Shown here: in pieces, positions 1-7,982 of the stretch
How the letters are laid out: each line of letters starts with the position of its first letter
Position numbering within the stretch: the stretch's first letter is position 1
From: AC-50 sp035640455
GTDB taxonomy: Bacteria > Actinomycetota > Thermoleophilia > Gaiellales > Gaiellaceae
Assembly: GCA_035640455.1 (NCBI GenBank)
Contig: DASQWB010000035.1
Span: forward strand, 1-37,344
Reading direction: 5' to 3'
DNA length: 37,344 bases
Notes under the pieces: generated by a model
The model's database searches: none
The model's input: only the letters and a program-made list of their open reading frames with translations
Told to the model about the DNA's origin: nothing
Position numbers and translations under genes: made by a program

Positions 1-1
1 G

Positions 2-972
<971 letters not shown>

Positions 973-976
<4 letters not shown>

Positions 977-1716
977 CCACCGACACGACGAAGGCCGACG
1001 ACCTCGCCCTCGTGATCGAGGAGGCGATCGTCTCCGGCGAGCTCGCGCCCGGAACGGTGCTGCGGCAGGAGCAGCTCTCGGAGCGCTTCCAGGTCAGCCG
1101 CACGCCGGTGCGCGAGGCGCTGCGCCGCCTTGCCGCGCTCGGCCTCGTCTCGTTCGAGCCGAACCGCGGCGTGCGCGTGCGGACGGTCTCGCGCGACGAG
1201 CTGCACGAGGCATTCCTCGTCCGCGCGGAGCTCGAGAGCCTCGCCACCGAGGTCGCGGCCGGGAAGATCACCGACGAGGACCTCGCCGAGCTCGAGGCCG
1301 CGGAGCGGCGCTTCTCGCGCCTCTCCGAGGAGCTGCGGACGCGCGAGCCCGGCGAAGAGCGGCGGACGATCATGGGCGACTGGGTGCGCGCGAACCATGC
1401 CTTCCACGACGTGATCTACCGCGTCGCCGGCCTGCCGCTCGTCGAGCAGCTCGCGAAGGGCGCGCGGCGAACCTTCTCCGGGCCGGCCGTGTGGGCGCCG
1501 GGCGACCACTCGATCGACGACCTGTACGCGGTGAACGCGGAGCAGCACCGCGCGATCCGGCAGGCGCTCGCGGCGCGCAGCGCCGCAGGCGCGCGTGCCC
1601 TCGCGCGCGAGCACGTCATGGCGTCGTTCCACCTGCTGGAGACGATCCTCGAGCAGGTGGGCGCGGAGCCCCGCGGCTGGCGAGCTCGCGGGGCAGCTCG
1701 GCAAGCGCGCAACTAG
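973..1716 (+). CDS. GntR family regulator with FCD effector domain
   Basis: A 247-aa DNA-binding transcription factor. The N-terminal winged helix (about residues 5-70) contains LSERFQVSRTPVREALRRL, the classic GntR recognition-helix sequence, followed by a GLVSFEPNRGVRV wing. The rest is an all-helical FCD domain with the family's scattered metal/ligand residues (NHAFHDVIY, EQHRAIRQAL, AREHVM). The GTG start at 973 is chosen because it overlaps the aceB stop as GTGA and gives a normal GntR N-terminus; a longer reading exists upstream but only as a shadow of aceB. FCD regulators usually bind small organic acids. The overlap with malate synthase suggests it controls glyoxylate-bypass or two-carbon metabolism, which is inference from position only. 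Confidence 0.9.
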
Positions 1717-1741
1717 CTCCGAGCGATCGCCGCATGGAGTT

Positions 1742-1790
1742 CGGACGAGATCGCGTGTACGCTCGTCCGATGGGATCCCTTGCGGCTTGA
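1742..1790 (+). promoter_or_regulatory. Putative leaderless promoter and 6-codon leader ORF before the 1815 gene
   Basis: A hexamer TACGCT (1758-1763) stands 6 nt before an ATG at 1770, the same geometry as the other leaderless starts in this window. That ATG opens only MGSLAA followed by TGA (1788-1790), in the same frame as the gene starting 25 nt later. An 8-bp inverted repeat (1742-1749 with 1762-1769) overlaps the hexamer. It may be the promoter of the 1815 gene with a short leader peptide; coincidence is possible. Confidence 0.3.
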
Positions 1791-1814
1791 TCCGCTACCG
1801 GAGGGGACCGTCTT

Positions 1815-2582
1815 TTGGACTGGATGAACGAGAATGCCGGTGTTCTAACTGCCGCCGGTTTTGTTGTCGCTCTCTTTAGCGCCTTACTGGTCTGGCAGGT
1901 TCAGATTCGCGGCCGCCGCACGTTTCGCATCCTCTTCTTCGAAGCTCTCTATGAGGCTTTCCACAACCTCTATCACCTGGGAAGGGCGTATGAGGGCAAG
2001 CATCAACTTCAACAATGGCCGGAGTACGAGCTGCGCTACGCACGGCGTCTTCTCGACGAGCCCTACGTCGATCTGCTGAACCCGAGGCTTCGGAGCTCCC
2101 TCGACCATATCTTGCGGAACGACACTTACATCCGACAGGTGCCGCATACGAAAGCCGGTCTCGCGAGCTCGGCGAGAAACATCGGCTACCTCTGCGAACA
2201 CATGATGCGATTTCTCTTGGATGCGATACGGGAGCAAGAGTTCGAAGCAGTTGTGCTCTTCGACTATTTCGCGAACAACGAGCGTGAACGGCTGTCCGAA
2301 TGGATCGACATCGTCGAGCCACGGAAGCTCGAGTCGTACCGCTTCCGTCTAGATGCCGAGGACGCCACGGCCCAGGAGGCGAAGCAGCACCTCTTTTGGT
2401 TCAAGGGCTCGAAGCCCTCGCGCCTGTACGCGCAACTCGTCAGCCTCGACGATCCACCACCGCGACCGCCGCGTCCGTCGAGGTGGGCTTACCTTGGCTT
2501 CCGCCTGCGCGTCCGACGTACGTCGCTCCGGCGCGTCGGGCTGCAACGACCGAAGACCCACCCCGAGTTGAGGGCATCCTGA
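1815..2582 (+). CDS. Hypothetical protein with one N-terminal membrane segment
   Basis: A 255-aa protein I do not recognise. Residues about 8-28 (VLTAAGFVVALFSALLVWQV) form a single membrane anchor followed by a basic RGRRTF stop-transfer, so the rest is probably cytoplasmic. The body is helix-rich with many aromatic and charged residues (ALYEAFHNLYHLGRAYEG). The tail is proline- and arginine-rich. TTG at 1815 is preferred over ATG at 1824 because GGAGGGG (1800-1806) lies 8 nt upstream of the TTG. Base composition and codon use differ visibly from the neighbours (codons such as TTT, TTA, ATA, CTA), suggesting more recent acquisition. It stands alone between a GntR gene and convergent genes. 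A possible leader ORF precedes it. Confidence 0.7.
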   Translation: MDWMNENAGVLTAAGFVVALFSALLVWQVQIRGRRTFRILFFEALYEAFHNLYHLGRAYEGKHQLQQWPEYELRYARRLLDEPYVDLLNPRLRSSLDHILRNDTYIRQVPHTKAGLASSARNIGYLCEHMMRFLLDAIREQEFEAVVLFDYFANNERERLSEWIDIVEPRKLESYRFRLDAEDATAQEAKQHLFWFKGSKPSRLYAQLVSLDDPPPRPPRPSRWAYLGFRLRVRRTSLRRVGLQRPKTHPELRAS

Positions 2583-2613
2583 CGGCGAGAGCGGAGAGTC
2601 CCGAGGATCTGGC

Positions 2614-2991
2614 TCACCGACCGAGGTGGCGAGGCTCCGGCTCCCGCGGTTCCCGGTAGAGCGCGCGTTCCAGGCCGGGCACGCCGTGGAGCCGCGCGAG
2701 CTCGGCGATCGTCTCGCGGGCGCGCGGATCCGTCGGCGAGGCGAGCGCGTTCAACAGCCGGCGGGAGGCGACGAGGTCGAGCCCCTTCGCCTCGAGCACG
2801 AAGCGGGCGTGCCACCTCGCGGCCGCTCGGCCGAACCGCGCGGGATCGGCTTCGGCGATCAGGAGGCAGAGCGCGAGCGCGTCCGGGAGGCTGAGGCGGC
2901 CGAGCTCGCGCGCCGCCGCCTCGGCGGCAGGAAGGTGGCCGCGGGCAATGGCGCGGGTGAAGCGGCCGTGTGCCGTTCCCTGCGAGGTCAT
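2614..2991 (-). CDS. Hypothetical 125-aa protein coupled to the DNA ligase gene
   Basis: Starts with ATG at 2991, overlapping the ligase stop codon by 4 bp (ATGA), so translation is probably coupled. The protein is almost entirely alpha-helical by sequence: AAEAAARELGRLSLPDALAL, CLLIAEADPARFGRAAARWH, then LDLVASRRLLNALASPTD and RETIAELARLHG. It has no membrane segment or metal-binding motif. The pattern looks like a short helical-repeat or partner protein. I do not recognise the family. Its strict overlap with the ligase suggests a role with it in DNA end repair, which is inference. Confidence 0.75.
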   Translation of the reverse strand: MTSQGTAHGRFTRAIARGHLPAAEAAARELGRLSLPDALALCLLIAEADPARFGRAAARWHARFVLEAKGLDLVASRRLLNALASPTDPRARETIAELARLHGVPGLERALYREPREPEPRHLGR

Positions 2992-3602
2992 CGGACGGCT
3001 CGCAGCCGGGGCGCGGGCTCGAGCTCGCGGCCGAACCGCCAGTAGTGGCGATGCTTGACCTTGACCCAGCCGCGCTCGCCGGGGCGGTACGGGTCGCGTC
3101 GCCGCTTCGCCACGACGCCCTCGAGCCCGTGCGCGCTCGTCGCCTCGAGGAGCGCCTCGCCGTCCTCGAAGGCCTGCGGCGTCCGCCACGCCGGGCCGTC
3201 GAGGTCGAGCTCCTCGAGGAGCTCGCGCCGCTCCCCGTAGGGCAGGCACATGACGTCGCCGCCGTCGACGCGCAGGAGGTCGAAGATCATGAGCGTGACG
3301 GGGATCGCCGTCCGGCCGTGGAGCACCCGCAGGCCGACGAGCGGAAAGCTCGGCCGGCCGTCCTCGCCGAAGGCGACGAGCTCGCCGTCGAGCACGAGCC
3401 CCGCCGGCAGGCGGGCGAGCTCCGGCAGCCGCCCGGCCATGCTCCAGCCGCGGCGGCTTCGCACCTCGAGGCCGGCCTCCGTCGAGACGATCGCGCGGAA
3501 GCCGTCCCACTTCACCTCGTAGGCGTAGTCGCCGCGCGGCAGCCGGTCGGGACGGGCGAGCATCGGCTGCGGGAGCGGCGACCGACGGGCGCGTCGCACC
3601 AC
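2988..3602 (-). CDS. Minimal ATP-dependent DNA ligase (adenylation domain only, LigC-like)
   Basis: Contains the nucleotidyltransferase motifs of ATP-dependent ligases: motif I YEVKWDGFRA with the Lys that becomes adenylated, LVLDGELVAF (motif III region), MIFDLLRVDG (IIIa), GLEGVVAKRR (IV) and GWVKVKH (V). The protein ends about 20 residues after motif V, so the C-terminal OB-fold found in LigC/LigD ligases of about 300-350 aa is absent; this reading is about 204 aa. Start: GTG at 3602 gives a conventional short lead into QPMLARP. GTG 3599, ATG 3659 or GTG 3683 (4 nt after a TAGACT hexamer) are alternatives. The next gene overlaps by 4 bp. Without the OB-fold it may act as an RNA/DNA adenylyltransferase, need a partner, or seal only special ends. 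Confidence 0.85.
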   Translation of the reverse strand: MVRRARRSPLPQPMLARPDRLPRGDYAYEVKWDGFRAIVSTEAGLEVRSRRGWSMAGRLPELARLPAGLVLDGELVAFGEDGRPSFPLVGLRVLHGRTAIPVTLMIFDLLRVDGGDVMCLPYGERRELLEELDLDGPAWRTPQAFEDGEALLEATSAHGLEGVVAKRRRDPYRPGERGWVKVKHRHYWRFGRELEPAPRLRAVR

Positions 3603-3714
3603 GCCTGCGCCCGCCGCTGCGCACGTGACCCAGCCGTATCGCGCCCCCTGCGACCTCATCGTGGAGCCGCTGGGGCCCGGCACGGTGAGTCTAGCGCCCG
3701 GCCCGCGCGCGTAC

Positions 3715-3726
3715 GAGAATGGACGC
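3715..3726 (+). promoter_or_regulatory. Leaderless promoter of the sulfite-oxidase-like gene
   Basis: GAGAAT at 3715-3720 lies exactly 6 nt before the GTG at 3727 and no Shine-Dalgarno is present, so transcription should begin at or next to the start codon. On the opposite strand a TAGACT hexamer (3693-3688) could serve the divergent ligase gene. Confidence 0.45.
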
Positions 3727-4335
3727 GTGAGCCCGATCTCCCGCGGCTTCCGCGGCCGTGGCCGCCGCCCCGACGCCGACCCCGGACGGATCCCGCCGGG
3801 GCAGTACGCGACCGACGACTTCCCGGTGCTCTCGGCCGGCCCGACGCCGCACACGCCGCTCGAGCAATGGAGCTTCACGATCCGCGGCGCCGTCGACGAG
3901 CCCGTCTCGTGGAGCTGGGACGAGTTCCGTCGGCTCCCCAGCGAGACCGTCACCCGCGACATCCACTGCGTCACGAAGTGGTCGAAGCTGGACACGACCT
4001 GGACCGGCGTCTCCATCGACACGCTCCTCGAGGACGTCGAGACGAGCGCCGAGTACGTGCTCGCGTTCTGCGACGGCGGCTACACGACGAACCTGCCGCT
4101 CGAGGACGTCACGGGGGGCGGGGCGTGGGTCGCCTACGAGTACGACGGCGAGCCGCTCGAGCCCGAGCACGGCGGCCCCGCACGGCTGCTCGTGCCGCAC
4201 CTGTACTTCTGGAAGAGCGCGAAGTGGGTGCGGGGGCTCGAGCTGCGCGAGGACGACGAGCCGGGCTTCTGGGAGACCTACGGCTACCACGACTACGGCG
4301 ATCCGTGGAAAGAGCAGCGCTACGCGGGCGACTGA
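3727..4335 (+). CDS. Sulfite-oxidase-like molybdopterin oxidoreductase
   Basis: A 202-aa cytosolic-looking protein of the sulfite oxidase/YedY molybdopterin fold. The N-terminus (SRGFRGRGRR, then LPPGQY-like IPPGQYATDDFPVLSAGPTP) is typical of the short actinobacterial sulfite-oxidase-like family. The molybdenum-ligating Cys is Cys81 in TRDIHCVTKWSK. The substrate/cofactor loop regions VLAFCDGGYTTNLPLEDV and LLVPHLYFWKSAKWVRG follow. There is no haem domain, dimerisation domain or Tat signal, so it is unlike classical sulfite dehydrogenase. GTG at 3727 gives the expected N-terminus. The next gene encodes a flavin reductase and overlaps or abuts, suggesting a two-component electron chain. The true substrate is unknown. 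Confidence 0.9.
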   Translation: MSPISRGFRGRGRRPDADPGRIPPGQYATDDFPVLSAGPTPHTPLEQWSFTIRGAVDEPVSWSWDEFRRLPSETVTRDIHCVTKWSKLDTTWTGVSIDTLLEDVETSAEYVLAFCDGGYTTNLPLEDVTGGGAWVAYEYDGEPLEPEHGGPARLLVPHLYFWKSAKWVRGLELREDDEPGFWETYGYHDYGDPWKEQRYAGD

Positions 4336-5045
4336 CCTGGCAGCTCGCGAGCGTCGTCGAGCTCGTCGACGAGACGCCTCGCGTGCGCAGCCTCGTCCTC
4401 GACCCGCCCGAGTGGCGCGGGCACCTCGCAGGCCAGCACGTCGACGTGCGACTGACGGCCGAGGACGGCTACCAGGCGCAGCGCAGCTACTCGATCGCCT
4501 CCGCGCCGGAGGACGGGTACCTCGTCCTGACGGTCGAGCGCCTCGCGGACGGGGAGGTCTCGCCGTACCTCGTCGACGAGCTCCGTCCCGGCGACGAGCT
4601 CGAGCTGCGCGGGCCCGTCGGCGGCTACTTCGTGTGGGAGGCCTCCGACGGCGGGCCGCTGCTCCTGATCGCGGGCGGCTCGGGCGTCGTGCCCTTCCGG
4701 GCCATGCTGCGCCACCGCGCGGCCGCCGGGAGCTCGGTTCCGGCGCGGCTCCTCTACTCGTCGCGGTCGCTCGACGAGGTGATCTACCGCGACGAGCTCG
4801 AGAGCCTGGGAGCGGATGTCCGCCTCACGCTCACGCGCGAGCAGCCTCCGGGCTGGACGGGGTACGGGCGCCGGATCGACGAGGAGCTCCTCGCGGAGGT
4901 CGCCTGGCCGCCGGAGCAGTGCCCGCTCGTCTTCGTCTGCGGGCCGACGACGTTCGTCGAGGTGGCGGCGAACGCTCTCGTCAGCCTCGGCCACGAGCCC
5001 GGGCGGATCAAGACCGAGCGGTTCGGAGCGACGGGAGGACGCTGA
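4305..5045 (+). CDS. FNR-type flavin oxidoreductase (ferredoxin/flavodoxin reductase-like)
   Basis: Motifs of the ferredoxin-NADP reductase superfamily occur in order: RSYSIASAPEDG (FAD binding), GPVGGYFVW, LLIAGGSGVVPFRAMLRH (nicotinamide-nucleotide binding) and FVCGPTTFVEVAANALVSLG (C-terminal CGP motif). No 2Fe-2S domain is attached. The conserved region begins at TWQLASVVELVDETPRV. The nearest in-frame ATG/GTG/TTG is GTG 4305, which overlaps the upstream gene by 31 bp. A CTG at 4332 overlapping the upstream stop as CTGA would give the length normally seen in the family and may be the real start. It probably shuttles electrons between NAD(P)H and the molybdoenzyme encoded just upstream. 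Confidence 0.85.
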   Translation: MERAALRGRLTWQLASVVELVDETPRVRSLVLDPPEWRGHLAGQHVDVRLTAEDGYQAQRSYSIASAPEDGYLVLTVERLADGEVSPYLVDELRPGDELELRGPVGGYFVWEASDGGPLLLIAGGSGVVPFRAMLRHRAAAGSSVPARLLYSSRSLDEVIYRDELESLGADVRLTLTREQPPGWTGYGRRIDEELLAEVAWPPEQCPLVFVCGPTTFVEVAANALVSLGHEPGRIKTERFGATGGR

Positions 5046-5293
5046 TGGACGCGCTCGACGGGAACGCGATCGCCGGCCTGCTCGTCGACGTCTTCGGCGA
5101 CGAGATGACGGCCGCGACCGGCGTCTGCGCGAGCTGCGGTGCGAGCGGCCCGGTGGCCGAGCTCGAGGTGTACCTGCAAGCGCCGGGCACCGTCGTCCGC
5201 TGCCGGAGCTGCTCCGCGGTGCTGATGGTGCTCGTGACCGCGCGCGGGGTCACCTGCGTCGACCTCCAGGGCCTCGCGAAACTCGCGCGCTAG
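5045..5293 (+). CDS. Small two-CxxC protein, DUF6510-like
   Basis: An 82-aa protein starting with ATG in a TGATG overlap with the reductase stop, so it is translationally coupled. Two CxxC pairs (Cys28/Cys31 in CASCGASG and Cys53/Cys56 in CRSCSA) look like a zinc-ribbon or rubredoxin-like metal site; a further Cys is at 71. The hydrophobic stretch VLMVLVTARGV follows the second pair. I recall DUF6510 proteins occurring beside sulfite-oxidase-like and FNR genes, so assignment rests on motif plus context. It could be an electron carrier, a cofactor-insertion factor or a structural subunit. Confidence 0.75.
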   Translation: MDALDGNAIAGLLVDVFGDEMTAATGVCASCGASGPVAELEVYLQAPGTVVRCRSCSAVLMVLVTARGVTCVDLQGLAKLAR

Positions 5294-5303
5294 AGTCCGG
5301 CGC
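5291..5303 (+). promoter_or_regulatory. Leaderless promoter of csoR
   Basis: TAGAGT (5291-5296) includes the stop codon of the preceding gene and lies 7 nt before the ATG at 5304. No Shine-Dalgarno is visible. This would let csoR be transcribed separately from the upstream operon. Confidence 0.5.
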
Positions 5304-5597
5304 ATGGAGACGCACGGCTATGTCGCCGACAAGGAGGCGCTCGTCAAGCGCCTGCACCGCATCGAAGGGCAGGTGCGCGGGATCGAGCGGATGATCGTCG
5401 AGGAGCGCTACTGCATCGACGTCCTCACGCAGATCGCGGCCGCCAACACGGCTCTCGAGGCGCTCGCGCTCGAGATCCTCGGCGACCACGTGAGCCACTG
5501 CGTCGCCGGCGCGCTCGCCTCGGGCGACCAGGCCGAGGCCGAGACGAAGACGCGCGAGCTGCTCGAGGCGGTCCAACGCTTCGCCCGCACCCGCTAA
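5304..5597 (+). CDS. csoR: CsoR/FrmR-family copper-sensing repressor
   Basis: A 97-aa all-helical repressor: KEALVKRLHRIEGQVRGIERM is the family's first helix and contains the basic residues that contact DNA. The metal fingerprint is complete for copper-type CsoR: Cys37 (after Tyr36), His62 and Cys66 in GDHVSHCV. Persulfide-sensing CstR proteins usually lack the His, and formaldehyde-sensing FrmR proteins have a different N-terminus, so Cu(I) is the best guess. It follows the DUF6510-like gene by 10 nt and faces the MFS gene tail to tail, with 6 bp between their ends. The target promoter is not obvious; no copper ATPase or chaperone gene is nearby. Confidence 0.85.
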   Translation: METHGYVADKEALVKRLHRIEGQVRGIERMIVEERYCIDVLTQIAAANTALEALALEILGDHVSHCVAGALASGDQAEAETKTRELLEAVQRFARTR

Positions 5598-5603
5598 CCG
5601 GTT

Positions 5604-7067
5604 CTAGCGTCTCGGGCCGGCCGCGGCGGTGGCGACGTCGCGCGGATACGTGCCGAGCCCCCGGTAGAGGAAGTAGGCGCTCGCGGCGAGCGGGACGACC
5701 ATGACCGCGAACGTCCACTGGAGGCCCGAGCGGCCGCCGCCGAAGACGTAGTCGGAGACGGCGCCGAAAAGGAGCGGCGCGAGGGCCTGGGCGGTCGTCC
5801 GCATCACGGTCCGGACGGCCTCCGCGCGGCCCCAGAGGAGCGGCACCATGATGTCGAGGCGGGCGGCGTCGAGTGGCGGGTTCTGCGCCGACAGGGCGAG
5901 CGCCGCGAACGTGATGTACGGCAAGGCAGTGACGGCGCTGCCCGTGAAGATCGCCGGCACGAAGAGCACGGCCGCGATCGTCGCCGAGATCGCGCTGACG
6001 AGGATCCGGCCGTTCAAGAAGCCGCGGGCGAGCAGGAAATCGCCGAGCGCGCCGCCCGCGAGGACGCCGACCACCGCGCCGCCGCCGACGACGAGGAGCA
6101 CGAGCGTCCCCAGCACCTGGCTGATCCCGTACTGCTTGGTGACGAACTCGACGCCGAAGGTCTGGACGCCGGCGAGGAAGTAGTAGCCGCAGGCGCTGGC
6201 CACGATGAGGACGATGTTGGTGCGGATCCGCAGCACGTAGCGCGCCGCGTCGAGCAGTCCCATCCGCCGGGGGTCGGTCTTCAGGACGAGCTCGGGGTCT
6301 GGCTCGAGGCCGCGCTCTCGCGACAGGCGCTGCGCGTCCGTCTCGCGATCCTCCTCGTCGCGCATCTCCTCGGGCCGAGCCCTCGGGTGCACGAGCGCGT
6401 CGCGACCGCCGCGGGTCGGCTCGGGCAGGCGGACGACGAGCCAGGCAAGCACGAACGCCGGCAGCGCGAGGACGACGAACGCGGCGCGCCAGGAGAGCGC
6501 GGCGATGTCGCCGGTGACGGCGAAGCCCACGCCGGCGCCCGCGAGCTCGCCGGCGAGGATGTAGCCGTAGATCCGGCCGCGCTCGTAGGACGGGAAGTAG
6601 TCGCCGACGAGGGATGCGACGAGCGGACCCGCGGCGGCCGTCACCCCGCCCAGGAACACGCGCGCGAGGAGGAGCTCGCCGAACGACGAGACGGTCGCGC
6701 TCCAGATCATCGCCGCGCCCCAGAGCACGATCGCACCGCCGAGGACCCAGGTCCGGCGCACTCGGTCGGCGAGCACGCCGAAGGGGAGGGTCGTCACCGC
6801 GGCGATGAGCGACGTGACCGTCACGAGCAGGCCGATGTTCGTGTTGGTGATGTGGAGCGCGTCTCGGAGCGGGCTCGCCGCCGCGCCGACGGTGGAGGCA
6901 TCGGCGCTCGCGAGCGCGAGCACGGAGGCGAGCAGGACGACGACCCGGGTCCGCTCCGCTCCTCCGAGCGCGGTCGTGAGGGCGCGCGCGCCCGAGCGGC
7001 CGAGGCCGCCGATCGCTGCCGCCGCGACCGCGGCCGGCCGCCGTCTCCCACCGACCTCGTCCCTCAC
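5604..7067 (-). CDS. MFS transporter
   Basis: A 487-aa major facilitator protein with two six-helix halves separated by a long charged cytoplasmic loop (about residues 215-275, rich in Arg, Glu and Asp). The loop between helices 2 and 3 reads FGVLADRVRRTWVLGG, the MFS motif A (GxLaDrxxRr). Helix 5 lies in ELAGAGVGFAVTGDIAALSWRAAF. The first 40 residues are a cytoplasmic Ala/Arg-rich extension. Overall pattern resembles the spinster-like/sugar-phosphate MFS group, but the substrate cannot be read. The GTG at 7067 is preceded 6 nt upstream by CACGAT. It lies downstream of the TetR gene but behind a terminator, so control by that TetR is only possible. Confidence 0.88.
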   Translation of the reverse strand: MRDEVGGRRRPAAVAAAAIGGLGRSGARALTTALGGAERTRVVVLLASVLALASADASTVGAAASPLRDALHITNTNIGLLVTVTSLIAAVTTLPFGVLADRVRRTWVLGGAIVLWGAAMIWSATVSSFGELLLARVFLGGVTAAAGPLVASLVGDYFPSYERGRIYGYILAGELAGAGVGFAVTGDIAALSWRAAFVVLALPAFVLAWLVVRLPEPTRGGRDALVHPRARPEEMRDEEDRETDAQRLSRERGLEPDPELVLKTDPRRMGLLDAARYVLRIRTNIVLIVASACGYYFLAGVQTFGVEFVTKQYGISQVLGTLVLLVVGGGAVVGVLAGGALGDFLLARGFLNGRILVSAISATIAAVLFVPAIFTGSAVTALPYITFAALALSAQNPPLDAARLDIMVPLLWGRAEAVRTVMRTTAQALAPLLFGAVSDYVFGGGRSGLQWTFAVMVVPLAASAYFLYRGLGTYPRDVATAAAGPRR

Positions 7068-7079
7068 GCCCTAATCGTG
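7068..7079 (-). promoter_or_regulatory. Putative leaderless promoter of the MFS gene
   Basis: Reading the minus strand, CACGAT (7079-7074) lies 6 nt before the GTG at 7067. There is no Shine-Dalgarno. The match to TANNNT is weaker than at other sites (C in the first position). Confidence 0.35.
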
Positions 7080-7272
7080 ACGATGAGGGAGCCGATGCCG
7101 AGGCCGTTGTTCACGGCCCGTAGCTTCGTGCCCTTGGGCTCGGGTGTCGAGCGCGCCCTAGTGGATGTGGACGTCGATCCCGAGGAAGATCAGCGGCCAG
7201 AGCAGGATCGCGAGCACGGCCGAGCCGATGGTGCGTGGCTGCGACGATCGCGCCGGCGACGACCGCGTAAAC

Positions 7273-7300
7273 GAAGGGCCCGGCCGCAGCTGGGCCCTTC
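7273..7300 (-). terminator. Hairpin terminator downstream of the TetR gene
   Basis: A perfect 9-bp stem (GAAGGGCCC, 7273-7281, with 7292-7300) and a 10-nt loop, 35 nt past the TetR stop. On the minus strand it is followed by GTTTACG, on the plus strand by a pyrimidine-rich tract, so it could work both ways. Between it and the MFS start (7068-7272) no convincing gene is seen; a short hydrophobic reading ending LIFLGIDVHIH (stop at about 7160) lacks a proper start. Confidence 0.6.
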
Positions 7301-7334
7301 TTCCTCTCTCATCGAGAGGAGCTTTCCGGGCCCG

Positions 7335-7934
7335 TTAAGGTGCCGCTAGACCGCGAGCGAAGGTGGCCGCCACGGCGTGCTCGGCCGCGCGGACGTCCTC
7401 GTCGCCGTCGGGTAGCTGGCCCATGACCCAGCCCGTAAGGATCTCCTCGAGCGCGCCGTAGAGCATCAGCGCCGCGACGCGCGAGTCGAGATCGGCGCGG
7501 AAGCTGCCCTCGGTCTTGCCGCGCTCGATGATCCGCTCGAGGGTCGCGAAGGCGAGCGCGATCTCGTCGATCTCGTTCTGGAGCTGCGGGGAGCGGGTGA
7601 CCTCGCGCACGAGCACGCGCACGAGGTCCGGGTCGTCCCGCCAGGTGCGGAGGACGATCGCCGCCACCTTGCGGACCTGCTCCGGCGCCGGCTCGCCGAG
7701 TTCCTCGACGGCGCCGATCGCCGTCAGCATCGCCGACCAGGTGTCGCGGAAGATCGTCTCCAGCACCGCCTCCTTCGACCCGAAGTAGTGATAGACGAGG
7801 CCGTAGGCGACACCTGCCTCCTCGGCGATGTCGCTGACGCGGCACGCGTGGTAGCCCTTCGCGGCGAAGACGCGCACGGCGGCGCCACGGATGAGCGCCC
7901 GCTTGTCTTCGACCGCAGCTCCTCGCTCGGGCAA
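7335..7934 (-). CDS. TetR/AcrR family repressor
   Basis: A 199-aa regulator. The N-terminal helix-turn-helix (about residues 10-56) reads LIRGAAVRVFAAKGYHACRV, SDIAEEAGVAYGLVYHYF and GSKEAVLETIFRDTW, a textbook TetR domain; the FGSKEAVLETIF portion resembles FadR-like fatty-acid regulators. The C-terminal ligand domain is helical with no readable specificity. The start is TTG at 7934; a TAGACT hexamer lies 9 nt upstream and no other start in this frame fits better. The next gene downstream is the MFS transporter, and the upstream divergent space holds a membrane protein on the same strand. Its target is unknown. Confidence 0.88.
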   Translation of the reverse strand: MPERGAAVEDKRALIRGAAVRVFAAKGYHACRVSDIAEEAGVAYGLVYHYFGSKEAVLETIFRDTWSAMLTAIGAVEELGEPAPEQVRKVAAIVLRTWRDDPDLVRVLVREVTRSPQLQNEIDEIALAFATLERIIERGKTEGSFRADLDSRVAALMLYGALEEILTGWVMGQLPDGDEDVRAAEHAVAATFARGLAAP

Positions 7935-7982
7935 GGCGCGAGGAGTCTAGTCGGAGTGCGATGCGGCGAGCGCGAGCCGCCT

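Noticed and set aside
7080..7272. Small hydrophobic peptides on the minus strand between the TetR and MFS genes
   Set aside because: Two short readings (ending LIFLGIDVHIH and GIGSLIVTIRA) lack start codons with any initiation signal; kept only as a note under the terminator.
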